Assembly: GCF_900101105.1 (NCBI RefSeq)
Contig: NZ_FNGA01000001.1
Coordinates: 62,001-126,000, forward strand
Origin: Maridesulfovibrio ferrireducens
GTDB taxonomy: Bacteria; Desulfobacterota; Desulfovibrionia; Desulfovibrionales; Desulfovibrionaceae
DNA length: 64,000 nt
Direction: 5' to 3'
This document shows positions 47,983 through 56,141 of this stretch, one piece after another (within the stretch, counting starts at the first letter, position 1; the number at the start of each line of letters is the position of its first letter). Below the pieces are notes generated by a model. That model worked only from the letters and a program-made list of their open reading frames with translations, was not told the DNA's origin and ran no database searches. Position numbers and translations under genes: made by a program.

Positions 47983-48969
47983 ATGTCCAGACCGGGATAC
48001 ATTTTTCTCACCTGCCCTGATGCGGAGCTGCTCCATAACCGCATTACCGAAATTCTTGAAAGTAACAAAGCTTCTGATTTTGAAAAAAAAGTATATTGGG
48101 CTGACGACGAACTTCCTTCACAATTCTGGGACGACCTCACTCTCCAGACCCTTTTCGGTTCCAGCAAAGCTATAATCTTAAGGCGTGCCCACACTCTTAA
48201 AGTTGCTACATGGAAAACTCTCGACAAAGCTCTATCATCTCTTTCAGAGTCTTCTTTTCTATTCTTATGCCTTGAAGGCAAATGGGATAAAAAAGGCGCT
48301 CCTGTCCCTGCCGTCCTAAAAAAACGCAACTGCTGGAAATATGCTGAAAAGCAAAAATGGTTCTGGAACTCCGCAGGACTTGATGAAAAATCCATTACAG
48401 GATTCGTTAATAAATGGTCTGCACAAAATTCCATCATAATGGATAATGCGGTCAAACACGCCCTGACTAAAGCTTTACCCAAAGACGCACGAGCAGCGAA
48501 ACTCGAACTTGATAAGCTGGAACTTGCTGCCGGACCTGAGAAAAAACTACTCATGGATCACTTGAGTCTGATAGCTTTTTCCGAAGAGATGAATTTTTTC
48601 GAGTTTATGAGTTCCATGTCACAGGGCGGCGACCCTGTAGAAATATGGAGACGTGTTCTAACAAATCACATGGAAAAAGATTCCATGATCTTTATGCTTA
48701 CCGCATCTCTTACCCGTGAAGCCAGAGCCTTATGGATGATGCTCCACGGAGAGGACTCCTCTGTGAGACTGCCTCCCTTTGTTAAAAAACAAAAAGCAGC
48801 GCTCGCTCAGCGCATAGGTGCGGCCCGCATCGCAAAAATTTTCGACATCGTTATGGAAGCTGAAATAGGAATTAAAACAGGAAACCGCAGACCTGATCAG
48901 GCTCTCGAACTTCTTGTAGCCGCGCTCACAAATCTTTTTGCAATACAGCCTTCAAATCGGCGAAGATAA
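47983..48969 (+). CDS. holA: DNA polymerase III, delta subunit
   Basis: HolA is the clamp-loader subunit that opens the beta clamp. The 328-residue product starts MSRPGYIFLTCPDAELLHNRI. It has the expected three-domain layout, seen in FGSSKAIILRR, LELDKLELAAGPEK and the C-terminal RRPDQALELLVAAL. Identity is low across this family. The leuS-lptE-holA order makes the call firm. An AGGA site precedes the ATG. Confidence 0.92.
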   Translation: MSRPGYIFLTCPDAELLHNRITEILESNKASDFEKKVYWADDELPSQFWDDLTLQTLFGSSKAIILRRAHTLKVATWKTLDKALSSLSESSFLFLCLEGKWDKKGAPVPAVLKKRNCWKYAEKQKWFWNSAGLDEKSITGFVNKWSAQNSIIMDNAVKHALTKALPKDARAAKLELDKLELAAGPEKKLLMDHLSLIAFSEEMNFFEFMSSMSQGGDPVEIWRRVLTNHMEKDSMIFMLTASLTREARALWMMLHGEDSSVRLPPFVKKQKAALAQRIGAARIAKIFDIVMEAEIGIKTGNRRPDQALELLVAALTNLFAIQPSNRRR

Positions 48970-49214
48970 CCTTTCCCCTCACTTTCTGTCCAAAAAACAC
49001 ATTATTTAACGCCAAATGATGTTTTTTTATCAAAATAAGCCAAAATCCCTACTCACGCAGGTTGATTTGCCGCGCCATCCGGTTTATCTCTTAAAAATAG
49101 ATATCAGCGTTAAAAACATTAATTTCATGCTTTTTACACCTTTTTTTAATGTTTTTACTCTTTTTACATACTTTTTAACTATACGACTTGCCAAAGCAGA
49201 CTTACTATCTATTT
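48970..49214 (+). other. AT-rich spacer between holA and radC
   Basis: No supported gene. The right half is very T-rich, with repeated TTTTTAC and TTTTTTAA strings at 49130-49175. These may include -10 or -35 elements for radC. An open frame of 68 codons at 49016 has no Shine-Dalgarno and is of low complexity, and is not called. Confidence 0.5.
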
Positions 49215-49892
49215 ATGAATGACAAACCGCACTACCATGGACACCGTCAAAGGCTTAAAGAGCGGCTTTGCGTTAATTCACAAAATCTGGCGGACTATGA
49301 GATTTTAGAACTTATGCTCGGTCAGGTGCTTCCAAGGCAGGACACAAAACCTATAGCCAAAGAGTTACTTTCAGAATTCGAAACTCTGGGCGGGGTTTTC
49401 AAAGCTTCGGATGAAAGGCTTAAAAATATCAAGGGTGTCGGCCCCGGAGTTTTAACTTTTTTTACACTTCTTCGTGAATTCTGGGCAAGAATGGCCGAAG
49501 AACCCATGTTTGTTCAAAGTGCACTTTCATCACCAGACACGGTTTCAAAGGCAGCGATGGCCAGAATTGGAAATTTAGCGATTGAACAATTTTGGGTAGC
49601 ACTGGTCAACAATGGTAATAAAGTGATATGCTGGGAAAAGCTTACGGAAGGAACAGTTGATAAAACTGCTGTCTTTCCCCGCGAGATAGTTGCTCTGGCA
49701 CTCAGAAACAACGCGAGCGGAGTTATCCTGGCCCATAATCATCCCGGAGGAGACCCTTCGCCGTCTCCTGAAGACCTTGCAAGAACTATGGAAATTGCAT
49801 CGGCTTGCCGGGAACTTGAAATACGTCTGCTTGATCATGTTATTGTCACCGCAGACAGATTTTACAGTTTTATGGAATCAGGACGATTATAA
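49215..49892 (+). CDS. radC: RadC family JAB-domain protein
   Basis: The product is a 225-residue protein with an N-terminal helix-hairpin-helix region (ILELMLGQVLPRQDT, IKGVGPGVLTFF) and a C-terminal JAB/MPN metalloprotease-like domain. The metal-binding motif is ILAHNHPGGDPSPSPED. Despite the name, a DNA-repair role is not established. The ATG at 49215 begins MNDKPHYHGHRQRLKERL, as in RadC proteins. A TTG at 49188 is possible but less likely. Confidence 0.95.
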   Translation: MNDKPHYHGHRQRLKERLCVNSQNLADYEILELMLGQVLPRQDTKPIAKELLSEFETLGGVFKASDERLKNIKGVGPGVLTFFTLLREFWARMAEEPMFVQSALSSPDTVSKAAMARIGNLAIEQFWVALVNNGNKVICWEKLTEGTVDKTAVFPREIVALALRNNASGVILAHNHPGGDPSPSPEDLARTMEIASACRELEIRLLDHVIVTADRFYSFMESGRL

Positions 49893-49920
49893 TTCCACCT
49901 CAAGCCAAAAGGAGAGCTCG

Positions 49921-50193
49921 ATGATTAGAAGTTATCATTGTGTTGTTACCGGTAAGGTTCAAGGCGTTTTCTTTCGTTCATGGGTTAATGATCAGGCGGT
50001 AGCACTGCACTTAGGCGGCTGGACTCGCAATTTAGACGATGGGCCAATTGAAGTTCTGCTTCAAGGCCGTGAAGCCGATATTGCAGAAATGAGAACAAGG
50101 CTTCTTGTCGGTCCTCCTTTGTCACAGGTTACAGACCTTAAATGCAATTGGATCGACTACGACAAAAAGCATGATTCATTTGAAATTAGGTAA
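49921..50193 (+). CDS. acyP: Acylphosphatase
   Basis: Acylphosphatase hydrolyses carboxyl-phosphate bonds. The 90-residue product has the active-site motif GKVQGVFFRSWV with the catalytic Arg. The Asn segment is GGWTRNLDDGPIEVLLQG. The start at 49921 has an AAGGAGAG Shine-Dalgarno 28 bases after the radC stop. A longer open frame beginning inside radC is not used. Confidence 0.97.
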   Translation: MIRSYHCVVTGKVQGVFFRSWVNDQAVALHLGGWTRNLDDGPIEVLLQGREADIAEMRTRLLVGPPLSQVTDLKCNWIDYDKKHDSFEIR

Positions 50194-50245
50194 TTTGGTA
50201 GCCAACGGGATTTTTTTGCTAAGTTTCTGAAATGCATTTTATAGT

Positions 50246-50291
50246 ATACTTTTTCAGCCTCTTACTTAGAGATATGAGGCTGAAAAAGTAT
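50246..50291. terminator. Long perfect inverted repeat between acyP and lon
   Basis: ATACTTTTTCAGCCTC (50246-50261) and GAGGCTGAAAAAGTAT (50276-50291) are perfect 16-base arms with a 14-base loop. It may end the acyP transcript, but the T run lies inside the stem, so a regulatory role upstream of lon is also possible. Confidence 0.6.
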
Positions 50292-50341
50292 GCTCTTTAT
50301 ATAGTTAAATAAATAACCACTTTTGACATAAGGATCTTCCG

Positions 50342-52861
50342 TTGAAAAAAAAGAAATCCCCGATCAAACCTCTCAAGCTGCGTAAAAAAGACAAAGCTGG
50401 TTCAATAAAAAATATTAAGGCGACAAAAATATCTGATGCCGGAAACAATCAGGGACTGAATAAACCGCCTGTTTCTCCCCTGAATGTTCTTCATGACGCA
50501 GCTGATCTGTTGGACGATGCAGGGAATATTTCTGAAAACGTACATACAAACATTCCTACAACTCTTCCAGTTTTGGCAGTACGCGATATAGTTGTATTCA
50601 ACTACATGATTCTGCCTCTGTTTGTAGGCCGTGAAAAATCCGTCAACGCGGTTGAAGCTGCAATGACCGGAGACCGCTATGTACTGATTCTCACACAGGA
50701 AGATGAAAGCATCGAAGCGCCTGAACATGACGATCTTTATACAACCGGAACAGTCTGTATGATTATGCGCATGCTCAAAATGCCTGACGGCAGACTGAAA
50801 GTGCTGGTACAAGGCGTATCAAGAGCTAAAGTAAAAAGATTTATTGGTTCCGAACCGTTCCATATTGCTGAAATAGAGACCATATCTGAAGCAGAAGCGG
50901 GAGCTGTTTCCTCCGAACAGGAAGCACTGGTCAGATCTTCACGCGAGCAAAGTGAAAAGATTCTCTCACTGAGAGGCATTTCTTCCACCGACATTATGAG
51001 CGTGCTCAATAATGTTAATGAACCGGGAAGACTCGCCGACCTCATCGCTTCCAACCTTAGAATGAAGGTTCCTGTTGCGCAGTCCATCCTCGAGTGCGAA
51101 GAACCTGTCGCGCGCCTAACTCTGGTCAACACACAACTTACTCAGGAAGTTGAAGTTGCCTCCATGCAGAACAAGATTCAGAACAGAGCCAAAGAAGGCA
51201 TGGATAAAGCTCAGCGCGATTTTTATCTGCGTGAACAGCTCAAGGCCATCAAGGGCGAGCTTGGAGAATCTGCTGACGAAGCGGAGGAAATGGACGAAAT
51301 CAGAAAGGCAATTAAAAAAGCTAAAATGCCTAAAGATGTGCGCGTTGAAGCGGAAAAACAGCTCCGCCGTCTTGAAGCAATGCACCCTGATGCATCCGAA
51401 GCCACCGTTATCAGATCTTATCTTGACTGGATGACTGAAATACCTTGGAAAAAACAGTCACGTGACCGCCTCGACATCAAAGAAGCCAAACGAATTTTAG
51501 ATGAAGATCATTACGATCTCGAAAAAGTAAAAGAACGTATCCTTGAATATTTGAGTGTCCGCAAATTAAACCCTGCGATGAAGGGTCCTATCCTTTGTTT
51601 CGTAGGCCCTCCCGGTGTCGGTAAAACGTCACTTGGACGATCAATTGCGCGAAGCCTGCAACGTAAATTCCACCGTATGTCCCTCGGTGGTATGCGCGAC
51701 GAAGCGGAAATTCGCGGCCATCGCAGAACCTACATAGGTTCCATGCCCGGACGTATCATTCAGGGAATGAAACAATGCGGAACTCGCAATCCGGTTGTAA
51801 TGCTGGATGAGATTGATAAACTAGGTTCAGATTTCCGAGGCGATCCTTCTTCCGCACTGCTGGAAGTTCTCGATCCTGAACAAAATTTCTCTTTCACCGA
51901 TCATTACTTAAACGTTCCTTATGATCTCTCGAAAGCAATGTTCATTTGTACTGCCAACGTTCTGGACTCTATCCCCCGTCCTCTTTTGGACCGCATGGAA
52001 GTTATCAGGCTTCCCGGATACACTGAGCACGAAAAGGTCAAAATCGCCCGTCGTTATCTTCTTTCCCGTCAGGCAAAGGAAAACGGACTCGGCGAAGATG
52101 AACTGGTTATGGACGATGAAGTTTTAGCTAAGATTATTAAAGAATACACCCGCGAAGCAGGTCTTAGAAATCTTGAGCGCGAAGTAGGCAGTGTCTGCCG
52201 TAAACTGGCCCGCAAGAAAGCCGAAGGCGAAGAAGGCCCGTTTGAAGTAACTATAGATAATCTTGAGAAATTACTGGGAATCCCCAGATACCTTGAAGAT
52301 GAAAGAGAACACATACTGCCTCCGGGCGTAGCAGTCGGTCTTGCGTGGACTCCAGTGGGCGGAACAACCCTGCATATTGAAGTCTCAGCCATGCCCGGTA
52401 AGGGTAAGCTGCTCCTGACCGGACAGCTTGGCGATGTAATGAAAGAATCTGCGCAAGCCGCAGTATCCTTTGCCCGTCGCCATGCGGATGAATATGGAAT
52501 CAGCCCTAAGTTCCACGAAGAGCAGGATCTACATATTCACGTTCCTGACGGCGCAACTCCGAAAGACGGACCTTCTGCCGGTGTTACACTGGTAACGGCG
52601 CTTCTTTCCGCGCTCACGAATACTCCGGTTAATCCGGAACTTGCGATGACAGGTGAAATCTCTTTGCGTGGACGCGTTCTGCCCGTTGGCGGAATCAAAG
52701 AGAAAATCCTTGCCGCTGTATCTCTCGGAATGAAACGGGTTCTTATCCCGTCACAGAATGTGAAAGACCTTGAAGATATTCCAGACGAACTTCGCAGCAT
52801 GATCGAAATTACCCCGATCGAAAGAATAGAAGAAGTATGGCCGATAGCTAAAATGAAATAG
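50342..52861 (+). CDS. lon: ATP-dependent protease Lon
   Basis: Lon is the hexameric AAA+ protease for misfolded and regulatory proteins. The 839-residue product has the N-terminal LON domain (LPVLAVRDIVVFNYMILPLFVGR), Walker A GPPGVGKTSLGRS and Walker B VVMLDEIDKL. The Ser-Lys dyad is Ser745 (DGPSAGVTL) and Lys788 (GGIKEKILAA). The start is TTG at 50342 with AAGGA upstream. The first 60 residues are a basic, poorly conserved extension. A later ATG is not well placed. Confidence 0.97.
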   Translation: MKKKKSPIKPLKLRKKDKAGSIKNIKATKISDAGNNQGLNKPPVSPLNVLHDAADLLDDAGNISENVHTNIPTTLPVLAVRDIVVFNYMILPLFVGREKSVNAVEAAMTGDRYVLILTQEDESIEAPEHDDLYTTGTVCMIMRMLKMPDGRLKVLVQGVSRAKVKRFIGSEPFHIAEIETISEAEAGAVSSEQEALVRSSREQSEKILSLRGISSTDIMSVLNNVNEPGRLADLIASNLRMKVPVAQSILECEEPVARLTLVNTQLTQEVEVASMQNKIQNRAKEGMDKAQRDFYLREQLKAIKGELGESADEAEEMDEIRKAIKKAKMPKDVRVEAEKQLRRLEAMHPDASEATVIRSYLDWMTEIPWKKQSRDRLDIKEAKRILDEDHYDLEKVKERILEYLSVRKLNPAMKGPILCFVGPPGVGKTSLGRSIARSLQRKFHRMSLGGMRDEAEIRGHRRTYIGSMPGRIIQGMKQCGTRNPVVMLDEIDKLGSDFRGDPSSALLEVLDPEQNFSFTDHYLNVPYDLSKAMFICTANVLDSIPRPLLDRMEVIRLPGYTEHEKVKIARRYLLSRQAKENGLGEDELVMDDEVLAKIIKEYTREAGLRNLEREVGSVCRKLARKKAEGEEGPFEVTIDNLEKLLGIPRYLEDEREHILPPGVAVGLAWTPVGGTTLHIEVSAMPGKGKLLLTGQLGDVMKESAQAAVSFARRHADEYGISPKFHEEQDLHIHVPDGATPKDGPSAGVTLVTALLSALTNTPVNPELAMTGEISLRGRVLPVGGIKEKILAAVSLGMKRVLIPSQNVKDLEDIPDELRSMIEITPIERIEEVWPIAKMK

Positions 52862-52886
52862 CATTGGTATTTAATTGCCTTAAATT

Positions 52887-52922
52887 AAACGCGGCTTACC
52901 TACAGGTAGGCCGCGTTTTTTT
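52887..52922 (+). terminator. Terminator after lon
   Basis: AAACGCGGC (52887-52895) pairs with GCCGCGTTT (52910-52918), with an inner ACCT/AGGT stem and a seven-base T run. Confidence 0.93.
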
Positions 52923-53028
52923 ATTGCATTTCTCAGAACCGGACTTATATGGGTTCAAGACATTGCCCACCCGACTGTTTTGGGCTATGCAATTTTCTCC
53001 ACTATACTTTCAAAACATGGAGTAATTC

Positions 53029-53277
53029 ATGCCAATATACGAATATAAATGCGCGGACTGCGGAAAAGAGTTTGAAGAGCTTGTCTTTAAACGTGACGAA
53101 TGTCCTCCCTGCCCCGAATGTAAATCAGAAAAAACCGGAAAGCTTATTTCAGCCTGCAAGTTCAAAAACGGCGGAGCTTCGGACTCAAGAGATACGGGAG
53201 CATCTGCCCCATCTTCGTCCTCATCAGGCAGCGGCTGTGCAGGATGCTCCGGTGGCAACTGCTCCACTTGCGGTTAA
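53029..53277 (+). CDS. FmdB family zinc ribbon protein with Cys/Ser/Gly-rich tail
   Basis: The product is an 82-residue protein of the FmdB/CxxC zinc-ribbon family. It starts MPIYEYKCADCGKEFEELV with a second CPPCPECKS pair, forming a zinc ribbon in residues 1-42. The tail is low in complexity and ends CAGCSGGNCSTCG, a second cysteine group. The family is linked to regulation in a few cases, but the function is unknown here. The TGGAG Shine-Dalgarno is well placed. hemC follows 31 bases on. Confidence 0.9.
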   Translation: MPIYEYKCADCGKEFEELVFKRDECPPCPECKSEKTGKLISACKFKNGGASDSRDTGASAPSSSSSGSGCAGCSGGNCSTCG

Positions 53278-53308
53278 TTAACTAATTTTTAAATAAAACG
53301 GCGGCACA

Positions 53309-54241
53309 ATGAGAAAAATCACCATCGCGACCCGCGGAAGCAAACTTGCTCTCTGGCAGGCCAATCATATTTCGGACCTCCTTCGTAACGAATATCCCGG
53401 TATCGAAGTTCAGTTGCTCAAGATAAAAACCAAGGGCGATATAATTCTGGACGTTCCACTTGCAAAAGTCGGTGGCAAGGGTTTGTTTGTGAAGGAAATC
53501 GAAGAAGCTCTGCTCGCTAAAAAAGCCGATCTTGCAGTACACAGCATGAAAGACGTGCCGACAGAACTGCCTGAAGGACTTGAAGTTGGGATCATCCCGC
53601 CGAGAGAAGCTGAGACAGATTCCCTGCTCTCCGTCAAATATGATTCACTTAAAGACTTGCCGATTGGCGCGGTTGTCGGAACAAGCTCCCTGCGCAGACA
53701 GTCGCAGCTCCTCACCCTGCGTAGCGACCTCAAGATTGAATCACTACGCGGAAACCTTGATACCCGTGTAGGCAAACTTCTCGCTGGCAAATTTGACGCC
53801 ATTGTTGTTGCCACAGCAGGTATGAACAGACTGAATCTCACCGCCCCTAAAAGCGAAATACTCGGCCCTCCTCGGTTCCTACCGGCAGTGGCTCAGGGTG
53901 CACTCGGAATCGAATACAGAATTGAGGACACGGAAATTCAGGATATTCTCGGATTCCTTCACCATGAAGAAACTGCGCGGCAGGTTCGTGCTGAACGCGG
54001 TTTCCTGACCGGCCTTGACGGCGGTTGTCAGGTTCCCATCGCAGCATGGTCTGTGCGCGAAGGTGACAATATTAAACTAACCGGATTTGTAGCGGATATC
54101 GACGGTAGCAGTCCTATCAGGCTCGAAAGAACCGGCCCCGCAGATGAAGCTTGGGATCTTGGAATGAGCCTTGCTGATGACGTTCTTGCTGCCGGAGCCA
54201 AAGAGATTCTTGATCGCGTCTATGACAAGTGCAAAGCCTGA
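53309..54241 (+). CDS. hemC: Hydroxymethylbilane synthase (porphobilinogen deaminase)
   Basis: HemC joins four porphobilinogens to make hydroxymethylbilane, on the route to haem, sirohaem and cobalamin. The 310-residue product has [14 protein letters not shown], the catalytic Asp region [18 protein letters not shown] and [11 protein letters not shown]. The dipyrromethane cofactor Cys240 lies in [12 protein letters not shown]. It is followed by an overlapping small gene. Confidence 0.98.
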   Translation: MRKITIATRGSKLALWQANHISDLLRNEYPGIEVQLLKIKTKGDIILDVPLAKVGGKGLFVKEIEEALLAKKADLAVHSMKDVPTELPEGLEVGIIPPREAETDSLLSVKYDSLKDLPIGAVVGTSSLRRQSQLLTLRSDLKIESLRGNLDTRVGKLLAGKFDAIVVATAGMNRLNLTAPKSEILGPPRFLPAVAQGALGIEYRIEDTEIQDILGFLHHEETARQVRAERGFLTGLDGGCQVPIAAWSVREGDNIKLTGFVADIDGSSPIRLERTGPADEAWDLGMSLADDVLAAGAKEILDRVYDKCKA

Positions 54242-54491
54242 TATCCTGAAAAGTTTCCGCACCCTGCCCGGGGTAGGTAAATCAATTGCCGAAGATCTCT
54301 GGGATATGGGTTATCGCTCCCTTGATGAAATGAAGAGGGAAGATCCGGAAACCATGTATCTCCGGCTTGAAGAATTAGCCGGAAAGCATGTGGACCGTTG
54401 CATGCTTTATGTTTTCAGGTGCGTTGTCTACTGCGTCAATAACGAACAACGCGACCCGCATCTCGAAAAATGGTGGAGTTGGAAAGACTGA
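54222..54491 (+). CDS. Helix-hairpin-helix domain protein (Cdd1-like family)
   Basis: The product is an 89-residue protein starting [21 protein letters not shown] helix-hairpin-helix motif ([24 protein letters not shown]) is followed by a short conserved part with [14 protein letters not shown] and WWSWKD. This resembles the Cdd1-like 'pathogenicity locus' family, whose function is unknown. It overlaps the end of hemC by 20 bases in another frame, so it is translated from the same mRNA. A strong terminator follows. Confidence 0.8.
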   Translation: MTSAKPDILKSFRTLPGVGKSIAEDLWDMGYRSLDEMKREDPETMYLRLEELAGKHVDRCMLYVFRCVVYCVNNEQRDPHLEKWWSWKD

Positions 54492-54523
54492 TTATTTCTA
54501 CCTTACCTAAATATAATTTTAAG

Positions 54524-54570
54524 CCCGAAATCTTTTGCATTCAATATAATGCATGGATTTCGGGTTTTTT
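54524..54570 (+). terminator. Terminator after the hemC operon
   Basis: CCCGAAATC (54524-54532) pairs with GATTTCGGG (54556-54564), with an inner TGCAT/ATGCA stem and a T run. Confidence 0.93.
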
Positions 54571-54739
54571 ATTTTAAAAACAAAATAAATTGTGTGTCAA
54601 AACGACAACCATGTTAAATCGTTAATCATATATATTTAGTCCACATCTTAAGTTTTGAGGGTCTCAACCGATAAGATTATTAAAGGGGAAACATTTACTA
54701 ATGCATTCTACTTATAACTTCCACGGACGGAGGTCTTAA

Positions 54740-54964
54740 ATGACTAACTCTCTAGATTTGACACAAGTGGCTCAGGCCCCTCCTCAAAGGGAAACAGAAA
54801 ATCTGGCTAACACGATGAAGACGCTGCAACGCAAGAGACTGCATAGACAAGCTTTTGCCGATCCTTCCATGCACCGCGAGCTCGTAAAGATTGAATCCTC
54901 GCCGGTATATAATGCCAGCGGAAATCTAATTCAGGCTGTAACTTCCAGCCACGGCAGTGCATAA
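54740..54964 (+). CDS. Small hypothetical protein
   Basis: The product is a 74-residue protein of unknown function with a good ACGGAGG Shine-Dalgarno nine bases before the ATG. It is polar. A basic middle (TLQRKRLHRQAFADPSMHREL) is followed by VKIESSPVYNASGNLIQA. No membrane segment, signal peptide or cysteine is present. It stands alone between two terminators, with about 170 bases of upstream sequence that may hold its promoter. It looks genuinely coding by its ribosome site and composition, but I do not recognise the family. Confidence 0.65.
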   Translation: MTNSLDLTQVAQAPPQRETENLANTMKTLQRKRLHRQAFADPSMHRELVKIESSPVYNASGNLIQAVTSSHGSA

Positions 54965-55012
54965 CTTTCAGGACCTCCTCCATGCGACTTTAAGACTTAC
55001 TTATCTATGATT

Positions 55013-55045
55013 AAAGCGCGAACCTGCATAACAGATTCGCGCTTT
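55013..55045. terminator. Terminator between the small hypothetical gene and selD
   Basis: AAAGCGCGAA (55013-55022) pairs with TTCGCGCTTT (55036-55045). It lies between convergent genes and can act in both directions. Confidence 0.9.
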
Positions 55046-55074
55046 ATTATTTCTATAAATAGCAACAGGCAGGC

Positions 55075-56118
55075 TTATCCGATTCTGAGGCGCCCTCGCT
55101 TCTTATCAAATGAAACAACCTGCCCCACATGCTCGGCTAAGTCTCCAGCTTCAAGCAACATGTCCTTAGCCTGCTGTAGCTGAGCCGCAGGAACAGCTAA
55201 AATTAATCCGCCCGATGTCTGAGCATCAAAAACAAGATCAGTCTTAATCAGATCCGCGCCTGCCGCAGTTTCCACCTGTGAACTGCAAAAATTGCGATTG
55301 GCAAAACTTCCGGCCGGAATCAAGCCCATGGATGCAAGATCAATAACATCATCCATGAACGGAACTTTATCCAGCCACAACTCAACAGCTACGCCGGAGG
55401 CATCAGCCATTTCAAGAACGTGACCGCCCAGACCGAATCCTGTGATGTCCGTAGCCCCTTTAAGGCCGAGTTCACGAATTACCCTTCCACCCGCGATATT
55501 CAAACGGGATGCCCACTTATAGACATCCTTTTCAAAGCGTTCAGCGCCGTCCCAGTCGGCCTTTAAGGCTGTTGCCAGCACACCTGTCCCAAGAGGCTTG
55601 GTCAGAAGTAACTGATCGCCTTCCCGCAATCCTTTATTCGAAGCAAACTGGTCTGGGTCAACAAAACCTGTGACGGAAAGACCATACTTCATTTCGTCAT
55701 CTTCAACACTGTGACCGCCTGCGAGAACAGCTCCGGCCTCACGGGTTTTATCCATACCGCCTTTGAGGATTTCGCGCAGAATCTCGCCGCCCATTTTTTT
55801 CATGGGATAACAGACGATGTTCATCACAGTCCAAGGCTCACCGCCCATTGCGTAAACATCAGAAAGAGAGTTAGCTGCAGCAATCTGCCCGAACCAATAC
55901 GGATTATTTACAACAGGTGTAAAAAAATCCACGGTCTGAACAAGAGCTTTGCCCGCAGGAAAAGACACTATGGCGGAATCCTCATTCCCCCCCAGTCCGG
56001 TCAGCAGACGTTCGTCTTCCACAGCCAACCCTTCAAGCACCTGCTCCAGGTCCCCCGGAGCAATCTTGGCGGCTCAACCCGCGGATTTGACAGTCTTGAC
56101 CAGTTCCCAAGCGGACAT
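55075..56118 (-). CDS. selD: Selenide, water dikinase SelD, selenocysteine-containing
   Basis: SelD makes selenophosphate, the selenium donor for selenocysteine. The ATG at 56118 follows AGGAG by seven bases. Residues 1-14 are MSAWELVKTVKSAG, codon 15 is TGA (56074-56076), and the frame then runs AAKIAPGDLEQVLEGL into a complete SelD (347 residues in all). SelD proteins have Cys or Sec at this catalytic site, so the TGA is read as Sec. Without read-through only the part from a GTG at 56040 is open. Later motifs include LGGNEDSAIV, TDITGFGLGGH and TSGGLILAVP. It lies 23 bases after cobT. Confidence 0.95.
56042..56062 (-). promoter_or_regulatory. Bacterial SECIS-like hairpin in selD
   Basis: On the minus strand TGCTCC (56062-56057) pairs with GGAGCA (56047-56042) around a G-rich nine-base loop. 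The stem starts 11 bases after the TGA. Position and a loop with consecutive G residues fit a SelB-binding bacterial SECIS element. Confidence 0.65.
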
Positions 56119-56141
56119 AGTCATTCTCCTTTCAGTAAAAA

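Noticed and set aside
49016-49222. 68-codon open frame before radC
   Set aside because: No Shine-Dalgarno, strongly biased by T-rich sequence, and it overlaps the radC start; more likely spacer.
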